Shown here: positions 1 to 8,611 of the stretch, one piece after another
Numbering within the stretch: the first letter of the stretch is position 1
Layout of the letters: each line of letters begins with the position of its first letter
Origin: Methylococcaceae bacterium
GTDB taxonomy: Bacteria > Pseudomonadota > Gammaproteobacteria > Methylococcales > Methylomonadaceae
DNA: 35,649 bases
Assembly: GCA_947506155.1 (NCBI GenBank)
Contig: CANNNV010000009.1
Location: forward strand, 1-35,649
Direction: 5' to 3'
The notes under the pieces: model-generated
The model's input: the letters and a program-made list of their open reading frames with translations, nothing else
Told to the model about the DNA's origin: nothing
The model's database searches: none
Translations under genes and position numbers: made by a program

Positions 1-287
1 AAAGGATCGGATCACGCTGGGGAAAGGTAAAGCCCCGAAGGTTCTTTTCGTCACTGGCAACAGTGAGAGCCGGTTGTAATCATTGTCGAAGGGAGATTGC
101 GGGAAACCGCAGCGTTACTAGCCCCTTACGGGGATACCCTCACGGGTTGACCGCTTGGAAAGACAGGCACCTAATTTTTTAAAGATAGCAAACGCAATAG
201 GAGCGGTATGAGCTGGGTCGGCTAACGCCGACGCGCTATCCCTCCCCGACCTAAAGGACGGGGTATCTCGCGCAAAAACCGATGAAA
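1..287 (+). mobile_element. Right end of a TnpB-type (IS200/IS605-like) element, partial
   Basis: This stretch has no convincing complete gene. It holds several hairpins close together, including a perfect GTCGGC/GCCGAC stem at 217-232 and a CCCCG...CGGGG stem at 244-263. The segment 254-287 is identical to 14064-14097, where it follows a decayed tnpB tail; this is my main reason for calling it an insertion-element end. Such hairpin-rich 3' ends are where TnpB guide (omega) RNAs lie in this family. A short open frame ends at 79 (plus strand) and could be the last codons of a lost transposon gene, but I do not recognise its sequence. The element reaches the ATG of the following receptor gene, so it probably replaced that gene's original leader. 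The family assignment is inference. Confidence 0.5.
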
Positions 288-2381
288 AAATCCATTCCCT
301 TTAATACCCCGTTTATTCTTGGCCTGACGCTACTATTAAGCACCCAGGCTAAAGCCGAAACCTTGCAACTTGATGAAATGCTTGTTGAAACCGGGCGGGA
401 AAAAGACCTTATCGGCACCACCGGTTCGGCCTCTCAGGGTGTCGTGAGTCAGGCGCAATTTGAATACCGGCCGCTGTCCCGTAACGGCGAGTTGCTGGAA
501 ATTATACCCGGCGCTCTGGCAACCCAACACAGCGGTTCCGGCAAGGCTAACCAGTATTTTCTGCGCGGTTTTAATCTCGATCACGGCACCGATTTCACGA
601 CTTATGTCGACGGCATACCGATGAATATGCCCTCCCATACCCACGGACAAGGTTATATGGACATCAACAGTGTTATTCCCGAACTGGTCAAGAACATTGA
701 ATACGGCAAAGGGCCTTATTATGCCGAGGTCGGCGATTTTTCATCCGCCGGTTATACAAAAATGTTTTCTATAAACCAGCTGCCGGAAGCCCTGCTGAAG
801 TTTACCGGCGGCGAGTTCGGTTATTACCGCACGTTGGCGGCCAATTCCAATAAAATAGGCAGCGGCAATTTGCTTTATGCCGGCGAATTCAATAGCTACA
901 ATGGAGTCTGGCAACAGCCGGAAGATTCAAAAAAATTCAACGGCCTGCTGCGTTACACGCTTGATAAAGATAACTGGGGCATGTCGATTAACGGCAAGGG
1001 CTATAGCAATAGCTGGATGGCAACCAACCAGATTGCACAGACCCTGGTTGATAACGGCACGCTGGGCCTTTATGCTGCGATGGATCCCAGTGATGGCGGA
1101 AAAACCAACCGCTATAGTCTTGCCACTCAACTCTGGAATAAAGGCGATAACTGGAAAAATGACGCCCATGTCTATGCGCTGTACTACGACGTGGATTTGT
1201 TTTCCAATTTTACCGGTTACCTGGACAACCCGGTTAACGGCGACCAGATACACCAGTTTGAACATCGGGTGCAAACCGGTGGCACCATCGAACATACCCG
1301 CTACCAGAAACTGTTGGGGTTTGAGCTGGACAATACCGTGGGCTTTCAGCTTCGTCACGATGAAATTTTGGGACTGGGACTAGATCACACTGTTAACCGG
1401 CAGTATTCCAGCACGGTCAGCCACAGTAAGATCAGTGAAACCACGGCCGGCGTTTATCTGAAAAACCAGACTTATTGGCATGAGAAAGTGCGTACCATTG
1501 CCGGCTTACGAGGCGATGTTGTTGATAACGAGGTCACGGTACTTGACACGGCTACGCATGATCCCAGCGTCAATGCAGCCAACTCAGGCCATGCCGGTAA
1601 AGCCCTGGTCAGCCCGAAGTTAAGCCTGGTGATCGGCCCCTGGTTTAATACCGAATACTTTATCAACGGCGGTTTTGGCTACCACTCCAACGATGCGCGC
1701 GGCACTACGTTGCAACGTGATCCAAATACGGGAACTGCGCTAGACAGTAATTCGGCCCGGATTTCGCCGATGGTTCGATCACGCGGTGCTGAAACCGGTT
1801 TGCGCAGTCATTTTATCAAAGGCTTGAATAGCACGCTGGCATTCTGGTGGCTGGAAAGCAATCAGGAACTGGTCTTTACCGGCGATGCCGGTACTACCGA
1901 GATTAAAGGCAAGTCTCACCGTTACGGGCTTGAATGGACAAATTACTATAAGCCGACTGATTGGTTAACGCTGGATGCCGACTTTGCCTTGACGTCGGCG
2001 CATTATCTGGTGATTCCGGAAGGCGAGACCAACAGCTATGTTCCAAACTCGGTAGGTCGGGTTATCACTACCGGCGCTACCGTGGTTGCCCCTAACGGTT
2101 TATTTGGTACTGTTCGTTTGCGTCATTTTGGCGACATGCCGCTGGATACCTCAGGCCTGTACAGAACCAACGCTACCAACGTCATTAATATGGGACTGGG
2201 ATACAAACAGAAAAAATACAAACTGGAAGTTGATATGTTCAATGTCTTCGATTCGGCCACTAATGATATTTCCTATGCCTATCAATATGCCTATCCAGCC
2301 GGAGCCAGTCCGGAGACTGGCCTCATGAAGCATCCGATAGAACCCAGAATGGTGCGGGCAACGATTACAATAGGATTTTAA
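282..2381 (+). CDS. TonB-dependent outer-membrane receptor
   Basis: A 699-residue outer-membrane gated channel that would take up a scarce ligand using TonB energy. A signal peptide is visible at residues 1-25 (KK, then a hydrophobic core, then QAKA). The plug domain follows (about 40-160), with the typical run RNGELLEIIPG, LRGFNLDHGTDF and VDGIPMNMPSH. The rest is beta-barrel sequence ending in RATITIGF, the terminal phenylalanine expected for BAM-inserted barrels. The ligand cannot be read from the sequence and no TonB, siderophore or vitamin gene is adjacent. The start codon lies inside a transposon-end repeat shared with 14064-14097. The nearest AAAGGA is about 24 bases upstream, too far to be a normal ribosome binding site, so expression may be altered. 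Family assignment is secure; substrate is unknown. Confidence 0.9.
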   Translation: MKKSIPFNTPFILGLTLLLSTQAKAETLQLDEMLVETGREKDLIGTTGSASQGVVSQAQFEYRPLSRNGELLEIIPGALATQHSGSGKANQYFLRGFNLDHGTDFTTYVDGIPMNMPSHTHGQGYMDINSVIPELVKNIEYGKGPYYAEVGDFSSAGYTKMFSINQLPEALLKFTGGEFGYYRTLAANSNKIGSGNLLYAGEFNSYNGVWQQPEDSKKFNGLLRYTLDKDNWGMSINGKGYSNSWMATNQIAQTLVDNGTLGLYAAMDPSDGGKTNRYSLATQLWNKGDNWKNDAHVYALYYDVDLFSNFTGYLDNPVNGDQIHQFEHRVQTGGTIEHTRYQKLLGFELDNTVGFQLRHDEILGLGLDHTVNRQYSSTVSHSKISETTAGVYLKNQTYWHEKVRTIAGLRGDVVDNEVTVLDTATHDPSVNAANSGHAGKALVSPKLSLVIGPWFNTEYFINGGFGYHSNDARGTTLQRDPNTGTALDSNSARISPMVRSRGAETGLRSHFIKGLNSTLAFWWLESNQELVFTGDAGTTEIKGKSHRYGLEWTNYYKPTDWLTLDADFALTSAHYLVIPEGETNSYVPNSVGRVITTGATVVAPNGLFGTVRLRHFGDMPLDTSGLYRTNATNVINMGLGYKQKKYKLEVDMFNVFDSATNDISYAYQYAYPAGASPETGLMKHPIEPRMVRATITIGF

Positions 2382-2405
2382 AATTTTTATGGCCATTCTA
2401 CAACG

Positions 2406-2426
2406 CCGTTTTTTACCAAAAAGCGG
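2406..2426. terminator. Bidirectional hairpin between convergent genes
   Basis: A short inverted repeat of about nine pairs, CCG plus a T run pairing with an A run plus CGG around an ACC loop. It lies between the stop of the TonB receptor (2381) and the stop of the convergent YcgR-like gene (2429). Its position and A/T-rich stem suit termination in both directions, but the GC portion is weak. Confidence 0.4.
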
Positions 2427-2428
2427 AC

Positions 2429-3148
2429 TTACTTCTTCAAATCTTCTCGTTGAATTTGCTGCATATAGCGCTGAATAATTGTTTCAACAGAATGTGTTAT
2501 GTTAATGAACTTGCAGCCTATCTTTTGAATTTTTTGTACTTTGTCCGGATTAATGATGTACTTATTAGCCACTTCAAAGGAAAACAAGCATTCACCCGCA
2601 TCTGAAAGCACAAGCCTGGATTGCTCAAATACTTTACCGATAACCAGTAATTCAGAAATTTCTTTAGAAACATTAAGCAGTGCAAAGCCTGTAAGACTAA
2701 TGTCATATAACTTGAGGTTCACGGGCGGTTTGTCTTCTTTGACTATCAACTGGCAATAACTGGATTTTATGAGTGGCGACTTCACTCGGTAATATTCTCT
2801 ACGTTGCATCCAATAAAGCGATTTAGGTACAGGCATGCTGAAGGCAGGTTCTCCTTTATAACTAATTTTCTTCAACTCTTCACCAACAAAAGAAACCTTA
2901 ATGCCCATATATTGAGTGTTAAATTTAACCTTGTTGGTATGGAGTAAGCGTTGATTTAAATCTTCCTTGGGTCCGTAATCAAAAAACACTGTATTATTTT
3001 TTTCGTTAATTTCAAGCAAAGTAGTGATATAGGATTCCTTATTTGCTCCAAAACTTGCGCTGATCAGACATTTTTTTTTAAATAACAAGGACAAGTGATA
3101 AATTATTTGCCTTAAATTTTGAATTGAAAAAGAGTTTTCGTTTTTCAT
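2429..3148 (-). CDS. YcgR-like PilZ-domain c-di-GMP receptor
   Basis: About 239 residues from the ATG at 3148; a TTG nine bases upstream is possible but less likely. The N-terminal half resembles the YcgR N-domain. The C-terminal half is a PilZ domain with both c-di-GMP-binding signatures: RxxxR (R117-EYY-R121, within QRREYYRV) and DxSxxG (D149-ISLTG154). YcgR-type proteins bind cyclic di-GMP and slow flagellar motors or alter surface behaviour. No flagellar or cyclase gene is adjacent, so the target here is open. It lies convergent to the TonB receptor and divergent from the gdx cluster. The gene is more A/T-rich than the receptor gene beside it. Confidence 0.8.
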   Translation of the reverse strand: MKNENSFSIQNLRQIIYHLSLLFKKKCLISASFGANKESYITTLLEINEKNNTVFFDYGPKEDLNQRLLHTNKVKFNTQYMGIKVSFVGEELKKISYKGEPAFSMPVPKSLYWMQRREYYRVKSPLIKSSYCQLIVKEDKPPVNLKLYDISLTGFALLNVSKEISELLVIGKVFEQSRLVLSDAGECLFSFEVANKYIINPDKVQKIQKIGCKFINITHSVETIIQRYMQQIQREDLKK

Positions 3149-3229
3149 TACTGACAACTAAGTTTTAATGCTACAGGATTTAATCTATTGTAGAATAACC
3201 GTCATATAAGCACAAAAAAGGAGGAGTTC

Positions 3230-3550
3230 GTGGCGTGGTTTTTTTTATTTTCTGCAGGAGTTGCAGAAATAGCATTTGCGTTAAGTCTTAAATATAATCA
3301 AGGATTTACCAAACTATATCCCAGCATCATAACGATGATATCAGGTGGAATAAGTTTTTATTTGTTAGTACTGGCAATTAAAACTTTGCCGCTAGGCACC
3401 GCCTATGCGGTCTGGACCGGTATGGGCGCGGTCGGTGTGGCGCTATTGGGCATATTTTTATTTAAGGAATCCGCCGACTGGTATCGCCTGCTGTCGATTA
3501 CCTTGGTTGTTGCCGGAATTATTGGCCTTAAATTAACTGACAGCCATTAA
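3230..3550 (+). CDS. gdx: Small multidrug resistance transporter, Gdx/SugE type
   Basis: A 106-residue inner-membrane protein with four hydrophobic helices, the SMR length. The conserved membrane glutamate is E13 (AGVAEIAFAL). The KTLPLGTAYAVWTGMGAVG segment and the ending IIGLKL match the Gdx/SugE branch, which exports guanidinium in exchange for protons, rather than EmrE-like drug exporters. The start is GTG, set by a full Shine-Dalgarno AAGGAGG at 3218-3224. I looked for a guanidine riboswitch in the short leader and saw none. The gene is followed after one base by the tusB-like gene, so the two are translationally linked. The functional link to sulfur relay is unclear. Confidence 0.85.
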   Translation: MAWFFLFSAGVAEIAFALSLKYNQGFTKLYPSIITMISGGISFYLLVLAIKTLPLGTAYAVWTGMGAVGVALLGIFLFKESADWYRLLSITLVVAGIIGLKLTDSH

Positions 3551-3551
3551 C

Positions 3552-3842
3552 GTGTTACATCTTATTTTTCAGTCGCCGATTGAAATCGCTGTTTTGGAGC
3601 GTATGGCTTTAGGGGATGTTGCAGTATTTCTCGAGAATGCAGTTCTGCGGCTCTTGCAGCATGGCCAGATCAGCGCCAGGTTAACGCAACAACTGGGCAA
3701 TAATCGCCTTTACGTGTTGTCGGAAGACCTTGTCGTGCGAGGAATTACTGTCGATCAGCTAATTAAAGGGATCGAGGTAATTGATTATGCCAGATTAGTT
3801 GAATTGACAATTAATCATCCGGTTATTCAGTCATGGGCATGA
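3552..3842 (+). CDS. tusB: TusB/DsrH-family sulfur relay protein
   Basis: A 96-residue protein starting with MLHLIFQSP and containing the LYVLSEDLVVRGI segment of the DsrH/TusB family. In the known relay, TusB forms a hexamer with TusC and TusD and passes persulfide to TusE during 2-thiouridine formation at tRNA position 34. Here tusC and tusD are not beside it; the upstream neighbour is a Gdx transporter. The GTG start lies one base after the gdx stop and the 3' end overlaps dsrC by ten bases, so the three genes look like one transcript. Family call is good; whether it works without nearby TusCD cannot be judged from this window. Confidence 0.75.
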   Translation: MLHLIFQSPIEIAVLERMALGDVAVFLENAVLRLLQHGQISARLTQQLGNNRLYVLSEDLVVRGITVDQLIKGIEVIDYARLVELTINHPVIQSWA

Positions 3843-4153
3843 TGGACCTAGAAACAACTGAACAGGGTTTTTTGATAAGTTCGGCAGACTGGAATGAAGC
3901 TGTCGCACAGCAACTGGCCACGTTAAATCATATTCAACTGAATGCCGAACAATGGGAAATTATTTTTTTTATTCGTCATTACTATCAGTGCTATAAACAT
4001 TTGCCCAATGCGCGAGTTTTTACCAAAGCAATAGCCAAAGAATTAGGGGAAACCAAGGGCAACAGTCGTTACCTGCATAAAGTGTTTCCCGATGGCCCTT
4101 TAAAATATGCCTGCAAGTTAGCCGGTTTGCCCAAGCCACCTACTTGTTTGTAA
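3833..4153 (+). CDS. DsrC/TusE-family protein with two C-terminal cysteines
   Basis: A 106-residue sulfur carrier. The ending has the family pattern ACKLAGLPKPPTCL. The penultimate Cys105 is the CysA persulfide carrier, and Cys94 sits eleven positions earlier where CysB lies in true DsrC proteins. E. coli TusE lacks CysB, so by residues this is DsrC-like, although its neighbour is tusB. The body (EQWEIIFFIRHYYQ, KGNSRYLHKVFPDGP) fits the family well. The start overlaps tusB; MMDLE two codons later is an alternative start. Known roles are sulfur transfer for tRNA thiolation (TusE) or as trisulfide substrate of sulfite reductase DsrAB (DsrC); no dsrAB genes are in this window. Confidence 0.85.
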   Translation: MGMMDLETTEQGFLISSADWNEAVAQQLATLNHIQLNAEQWEIIFFIRHYYQCYKHLPNARVFTKAIAKELGETKGNSRYLHKVFPDGPLKYACKLAGLPKPPTCL

Positions 4154-4156
4154 TGT

Positions 4157-4549
4157 TTAACCTTGTTTAAATTGGTGAATCAGCCGCCTTTCTTTTTTAT
4201 TAGGTTTATGTTCTCTGCCGCTAAAATCAAACAATTCGCGCTGTTCACGATTTTTTATCATTTGCAAATCTCGTTGAGCCACGCTTTCAGCACTTTCCTC
4301 ATAAAGCAAAACCGCTTCTTTTGCCGAGCGCCGTTGATTGTTTAGCGCCTTAATTGTAAGCTGCCATCGGTAATTATCTTTGCTAATAGTCAGAATCGCT
4401 CCAATTTTGACTTCTTTTCCGGGCTTGCTGCGCTGTTCATTAACATGAACTTTCCCCCCAGAAACCGCTTCAGCAGCCAGCTTTCGCGTTTTAAAAAACC
4501 GCGCAGTCCATAACCATTTATCCAGGCGAATAGTTTCAAGATCCAGCAC
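4157..4549 (-). CDS. hslR: Hsp15-type ribosome-associated S4 RNA-binding protein
   Basis: A 130-residue protein. The S4 domain is at about residues 5-65 (IRLDKWLWTARFFKTRKLAAEAVSGGKVHVN), followed by a basic tail (SGREHKPNKKERRLI). Length and sequence match heat-shock protein 15, which binds stalled 50S subunits carrying nascent peptidyl-tRNA and helps recycle them. It lies convergent to dsrC with three bases between the stops, and divergent from trhO. No heat-shock promoter was recognised in the 152 bases upstream. Confidence 0.9.
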   Translation of the reverse strand: MLDLETIRLDKWLWTARFFKTRKLAAEAVSGGKVHVNEQRSKPGKEVKIGAILTISKDNYRWQLTIKALNNQRRSAKEAVLLYEESAESVAQRDLQMIKNREQRELFDFSGREHKPNKKERRLIHQFKQG

Positions 4550-4632
4550 GCAATCATCCTTGTTAAGGTCTAGCTATAAAGCGAGAAGAATACCACCGGT
4601 TTCTCGGCATTCCAAGTGGCGGTAACAATTTC

Positions 4633-4662
4633 TTATAACAGGCTAGTCCCCTCGCGTATAAT
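4633..4662 (+). promoter_or_regulatory. Putative sigma-70 promoter of trhO
   Basis: A perfect TATAAT is at 4657-4662, with TTATAA at 4633-4638 (18-base spacer) as a weak -35. The start codon is 40 bases downstream. The -10 is convincing; the -35 is poor. Confidence 0.4.
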
Positions 4663-4701
4663 GGCTTATTTTTCTGCTCCGGCTCGCAACAAGGAATAGT
4701 C

Positions 4702-5697
4702 ATGTCTCACATCGTTGTTTGTGCATTGTACAAATTTGTCACGCTGGAAAATTATCAAGCCTTGCGTGAACCCCTGCATGATGTCATGGACGCCCACCAG
4801 GTACGGGGTACTTTGTTGCTGGCCAGCGAAGGCATCAACGGCACGATAGCGGGTTCACGTCAGGCCATCGACTCGGTACTAGACTGGTTGCATAGCGACC
4901 CGCGTCTGGCCGACCTTGATCACAAGGAATCGCTGACCAATACCATGCCTTTTAACCGTACCAAGGTCAAACTGAAGAAAGAGATCGTCACTATGGGCGT
5001 GCAGGGCATAGACCCTAAACGCGTGGTGGGCACTTATGTCAGCCCTAAAGACTGGAACCAACTGATCTCGGATCCAGAAGTCCTGCTGGTGGATACTCGC
5101 AACGATTATGAATTCAAAGTTGGCAGTTTTAAAAACGCGATTAATCCAAATACTGTGAGCTTTCGTGAGTTCCCTCAGTACGTCAGGGATCATCTTGATC
5201 CTGCAAAACACAAAAAAGTAGCGATGTTCTGCACTGGCGGTATTCGCTGTGAAAAGTCTACCGCCTACTTGAAAGAACAGGGCTTTGACCAAGTTTATCA
5301 TCTCAAAGGTGGGATTTTGAAATATCTGGAAGAAGTTCCCGCACAGGAAACACTTTGGGAAGGTGAATGCTTTGTCTTTGACGAACGGGTGACCGTTAAT
5401 CTTCAACTCGAAAAAGGCGTTTACGACCAATGTAACGCCTGCCGAGTACCGATTACCGAGGCTGACAAGGCCTGCTCCACCTATCAGCAAGGCGTAAGTT
5501 GCCCGCATTGTTACGGTAAAATCACGCCTGACCAAAAAACCCGGTTCATGGAACGTGAAAAACAAATGGACTTAGCCAGAAAACGCGGTGAAGCTCATAT
5601 CGGTGCAGATGCGGCCAAGTCACTGCTCCAAAAGCGTGAGATCAAGTTGCAACGTCGACAACAGGCATCGACCAAACAACTGGAGCAAGAAACCTGA
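4702..5697 (+). CDS. trhO: tRNA uridine-34 hydroxylase, rhodanese type
   Basis: A 331-residue protein of the TrhO (YceA) family, which hydroxylates uridine 34 of certain tRNAs using oxygen as the first step toward 5-(carboxy)methoxyuridine. The N-terminal domain (residues 1-110) carries [15 protein letters not shown] rhodanese domain follows, with active-site loop [11 protein letters not shown] holding Cys177 and Cys183. The C-terminal segment has paired cysteines (CNACRVPI and CPHC) and a basic tail. Length agrees with family members. It stands alone, divergent from hslR, so its context adds nothing to function. Confidence 0.93.
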   Translation: MSHIVVCALYKFVTLENYQALREPLHDVMDAHQVRGTLLLASEGINGTIAGSRQAIDSVLDWLHSDPRLADLDHKESLTNTMPFNRTKVKLKKEIVTMGVQGIDPKRVVGTYVSPKDWNQLISDPEVLLVDTRNDYEFKVGSFKNAINPNTVSFREFPQYVRDHLDPAKHKKVAMFCTGGIRCEKSTAYLKEQGFDQVYHLKGGILKYLEEVPAQETLWEGECFVFDERVTVNLQLEKGVYDQCNACRVPITEADKACSTYQQGVSCPHCYGKITPDQKTRFMEREKQMDLARKRGEAHIGADAAKSLLQKREIKLQRRQQASTKQLEQET

Positions 5698-5837
5698 CTG
5701 TCAAAGCAGGTATATTTCGATAAAAATACCGCTACATGCAGCGTCAGATTTCTCCGAATCATGTAGTTGATGTTAGAATCAGAACCATAACTAAGACGTA
5801 TGGCAAAAGACGAATTATCTTCGCAGAAGTTGGTCGC

Positions 5838-7634
5838 ATGCTAACTACAAAACTTAACATCACGAACATTCAGCGAAAAAATAAATTGAAAAATACTATA
5901 AAATACTCTATTCCTCGATTGCTCATATTTCTTTTTTTGAGCTTACCTGTATCGGCAGTGTTTGCTGAAGAAACCGTCAATCAGGAACCGGCCGTAGCTC
6001 AAGAAATTACTGCCATTATTACGGCAAAACAGCATCCATTTCTGCTGTTATCTAATTTTCAAAATCGTACCGAGGATCTCGATGCGCTCTATAAAACATC
6101 CAATCAGCAACTGTTGTGGCTAGGTAACGCCGATACAGAAAAGAATATCGCCGAAGTGCTAACTCTTCTTGCTAACGCAACTGTTCATGGCTTGAATCCT
6201 AAAAATTATGATACTGAAATGCTCTGGCAAAAATTTCAGCCCAGCTTAAAGCTCAAGCCTGATGCCTACAAAGAATTGGCACTCTATGATACCGCGCTCA
6301 GTATCTCGTTGCTGCGCTTCCTACATGATTTGCATTATGGTCGGGTAAATCCACAAGGCATAAACTTTAACTTAAAATTAAGAGAGAAAAAGCTAATTGA
6401 TTTACCTGTGCTGATTAAAAATAGTCTGAGCCAAAAAACGCTGGCTGGACTAACACTATTGGTTGAACCGAAATTAAAGCAATATCAAAAACTAAAGCCA
6501 GCCTTAGCTAAGTACCGGCAACTTGCTGCAAATGCGCCTGTTTTTAAACTGGAAGTTAAAAAAACCTTGCATCCCGGTGAATCGCATCCAAAAATTGCTG
6601 AACTACGTCAGTTTTTAATCACTGTAGGCGATTTGCCCGAAGAAAAAACGATTAACGGGACTGAAAAATCATCACTATATACCCCAGCTATTGTTACTGG
6701 TGTTAAAAAGTTTCAAAAACGACATGGGTTGAATGCTGATGGCAATATAGGGGAAAGTTCTGTAGACGCATTCAACGTACCGTTAACTCAGCGAGTGATA
6801 CAAATAGAATTGGCGATGGAAAGATTGCGCTGGTTACCTGAACTTAGTACCGGAGCATCGATTATTGTCAATATTCCATCCTTCCAATTATGGGCATTTG
6901 ATACGTTTGATCAACAAGATACTAATGTAGTCAATATGAGAGTCGTCGTCGGCAATGCACTAAAAACCCAAACTCCGGTATTAATGGCGGAAATGCGTTT
7001 TATCGATTTTATGCCTTATTGGAATGTACCTTATAGCATCATAAAAAATGAACTATTACCCAAATTAATTCAAAACAATCATTACCTGGATAAGGACAAC
7101 ATGGAACTGGTTTCCGTTAATCACGGGACAGAAACGCCTACTGCCTTTAACCGGGAATCTATGAATCTGCTTAAAGAAGGCAAGCTAAGAATTAGACAGC
7201 GACCCGGCGACAAAAATGCACTGGGCAAAGTAAAGTTTATTTTTCCTAATAAAGATGATGTGTATTTGCATGATACACCGTCAAATGCGTTATTTAGTAA
7301 ATCACGCAGGGATTTCAGTCATGGCTGTGTACGTGTGCAAAATCCTGAAAAACTGGCTGAGTTTGCGCTGAAAAATCAAGATAATTGGACGCCAGAAACG
7401 ATAAAAATAGCTATGAATACTCCAAAAACACAGCGAGTGCTGTTAAAAAAGCCGATACCGGTGTTGTTCTTTTATACCACCGCTTTTTTTGATCAGAATG
7501 ATGATTTGGAGTTTTACCTTGATATTTATGGTCATGACACAGTGTTATTAGGAGCACTGAGCAAGCCTGATGATTTGTCCGATCAATCAATTTTTATTAG
7601 TAAAAACGCCAGTCAGGAAGTGCTTATTCAATAA
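5838..7634 (+). CDS. ldtD: L,D-transpeptidase, YcbB/LdtD type
   Basis: About 598 residues from the ATG at 5838. I chose this start because a signal peptide follows it (basic KNKLKNTIKYSIPR, then a hydrophobic core, with cleavage expected after VFA near residue 43); an upstream in-frame ATG at 5736 would leave a long unlikely leader. Order: N-terminal scaffold domain, peptidoglycan-binding helices (SLYTPAIVTGVKKFQKRHGLNADGNIG), then the YkuD catalytic domain with HDTPS and SHGCVRV, nucleophile Cys497. Such enzymes form 3-3 cross-links in periplasmic peptidoglycan. The convergent neighbour is a YcbK-like protein, as ycbB and ycbK adjoin in E. coli, supporting a shared cell-wall role. Confidence 0.9.
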   Translation: MLTTKLNITNIQRKNKLKNTIKYSIPRLLIFLFLSLPVSAVFAEETVNQEPAVAQEITAIITAKQHPFLLLSNFQNRTEDLDALYKTSNQQLLWLGNADTEKNIAEVLTLLANATVHGLNPKNYDTEMLWQKFQPSLKLKPDAYKELALYDTALSISLLRFLHDLHYGRVNPQGINFNLKLREKKLIDLPVLIKNSLSQKTLAGLTLLVEPKLKQYQKLKPALAKYRQLAANAPVFKLEVKKTLHPGESHPKIAELRQFLITVGDLPEEKTINGTEKSSLYTPAIVTGVKKFQKRHGLNADGNIGESSVDAFNVPLTQRVIQIELAMERLRWLPELSTGASIIVNIPSFQLWAFDTFDQQDTNVVNMRVVVGNALKTQTPVLMAEMRFIDFMPYWNVPYSIIKNELLPKLIQNNHYLDKDNMELVSVNHGTETPTAFNRESMNLLKEGKLRIRQRPGDKNALGKVKFIFPNKDDVYLHDTPSNALFSKSRRDFSHGCVRVQNPEKLAEFALKNQDNWTPETIKIAMNTPKTQRVLLKKPIPVLFFYTTAFFDQNDDLEFYLDIYGHDTVLLGALSKPDDLSDQSIFISKNASQEVLIQ

Positions 7635-7653
7635 CGAATATTTTTTACAAAAA

Positions 7654-7674
7654 AGGGTGCATACGATGCACCCT
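7654..7674. terminator. Intrinsic terminator between convergent cell-wall genes
   Basis: A perfect nine-pair hairpin (AGGGTGCAT, loop ACG, ATGCACCCT). On the minus strand it is followed by TTTT, serving the YcbK-like gene that ends at 7689. It also lies 20 bases past the stop of the L,D-transpeptidase gene, so it may act in both directions. Confidence 0.75.
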
Positions 7675-7688
7675 AACGTTTATAGCGC

Positions 7689-8375
7689 CTAGCCGTCCCA
7701 GGTTCTTACGCTGCCGGTATCTAAATGTACAAAGTCAGATCTTTCGTAATAACCAACACCGCCACTTTGCATGGCTAACGCCACATTTCTAATTCTTATG
7801 CTGTCCAATCCCTCAATACGTATATCAATCGCCCTGCCTTCCATGTGCAGGCTATTTCTGGCCACGCCATCGCTGTGTTTGCGCAAATCTGCATTGGTGG
7901 CCGGTGATCGATAACCGGAGACAATATGAAACGGCTTTCTGACTTCGAGCGTATGTTTTAAATCATACAATTGATCCAGCAATGCCGGATCAATTGGGTA
8001 AACGGTGCCATCATGATGGTCTCGAAATAAATGATTAATTTCGCTAAGTGCGCCTTTGACATAACGTCCCTGTTCAAAATAAGTCAGCTTTAGCTGATCG
8101 CCAGTATGGGTGTTATGGAAGGCAAGTACTTTATGCGACGGCGAGTTGCGCCTAAATTTATTAAAAGCATCTGGCCCGGATACAGGTTTATTTGAAGACA
8201 ATGTCTCATGAATACGCCCTGTATGACCAGTTGAGGGCGCCGCAAGCACGGTATGTGAAGCTATAGCTTGCACTTTAGCATTCGCAACTCCAGTGCCACC
8301 CACCATTAACAGAGAACCATAAGCCACGTTTTTCAAGAAATTACGTCTTGATGAAATATTCTCACTCTCGCTCAT
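7689..8375 (-). CDS. YcbK-like (DUF882, M15A-type) exported murein endopeptidase homologue
   Basis: A 228-residue protein with a twin-arginine signal (SSRRNFLKNVAYGS, then a hydrophobic run ending VANA), so it is exported folded by Tat. The C-terminal half holds the DUF882/peptidase M15A signature: VSGYRSPATNADLRKHSDGVARNSLHMEGRAIDI and DFVHLDTG, with the histidines and aspartate expected to bind zinc. E. coli YcbK (MepK) cleaves the 3-3 cross-links made by L,D-transpeptidases. The convergent ldtD-like gene next door makes an antagonistic maker/cutter pair plausible. Function is inferred from family and position. Confidence 0.88.
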   Translation of the reverse strand: MSESENISSRRNFLKNVAYGSLLMVGGTGVANAKVQAIASHTVLAAPSTGHTGRIHETLSSNKPVSGPDAFNKFRRNSPSHKVLAFHNTHTGDQLKLTYFEQGRYVKGALSEINHLFRDHHDGTVYPIDPALLDQLYDLKHTLEVRKPFHIVSGYRSPATNADLRKHSDGVARNSLHMEGRAIDIRIEGLDSIRIRNVALAMQSGGVGYYERSDFVHLDTGSVRTWDG

Positions 8376-8611
8376 ACTCGGCTGTACTCTTGCTCATATT
8401 GTATAGGTAATAATACTTACGCAGTATTTTGCTCATTTAACCTTAAATTAATCTTAATTGATCATAAATAATTCATCAAAATCACTGGCCTTAGCACTGA
8501 ATTCCTTTCGTGTTATGAAAACATTACAGTCGTTTAAGATATACTGGTCATATGTTTCGCTACAAAGATCGCGTGCTTTCACCAATATCACACAATTAAT
8601 AGACGACAAAG

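Noticed and set aside
3149-3229. Guanidine riboswitch before gdx
   Set aside because: The leader is only about 80 bases and shows no pair of ACGR hairpin loops or ykkC-type structure.
4879-5565. 228-residue open frame on the minus strand
   Set aside because: It is wholly inside trhO, which has clear family motifs; the minus-strand translation shows no domain.
8440-8500. FNR-like site (TTGAT ... ATCAA)
   Set aside because: The half-sites are twelve bases apart instead of four, so it does not fit the FNR consensus.
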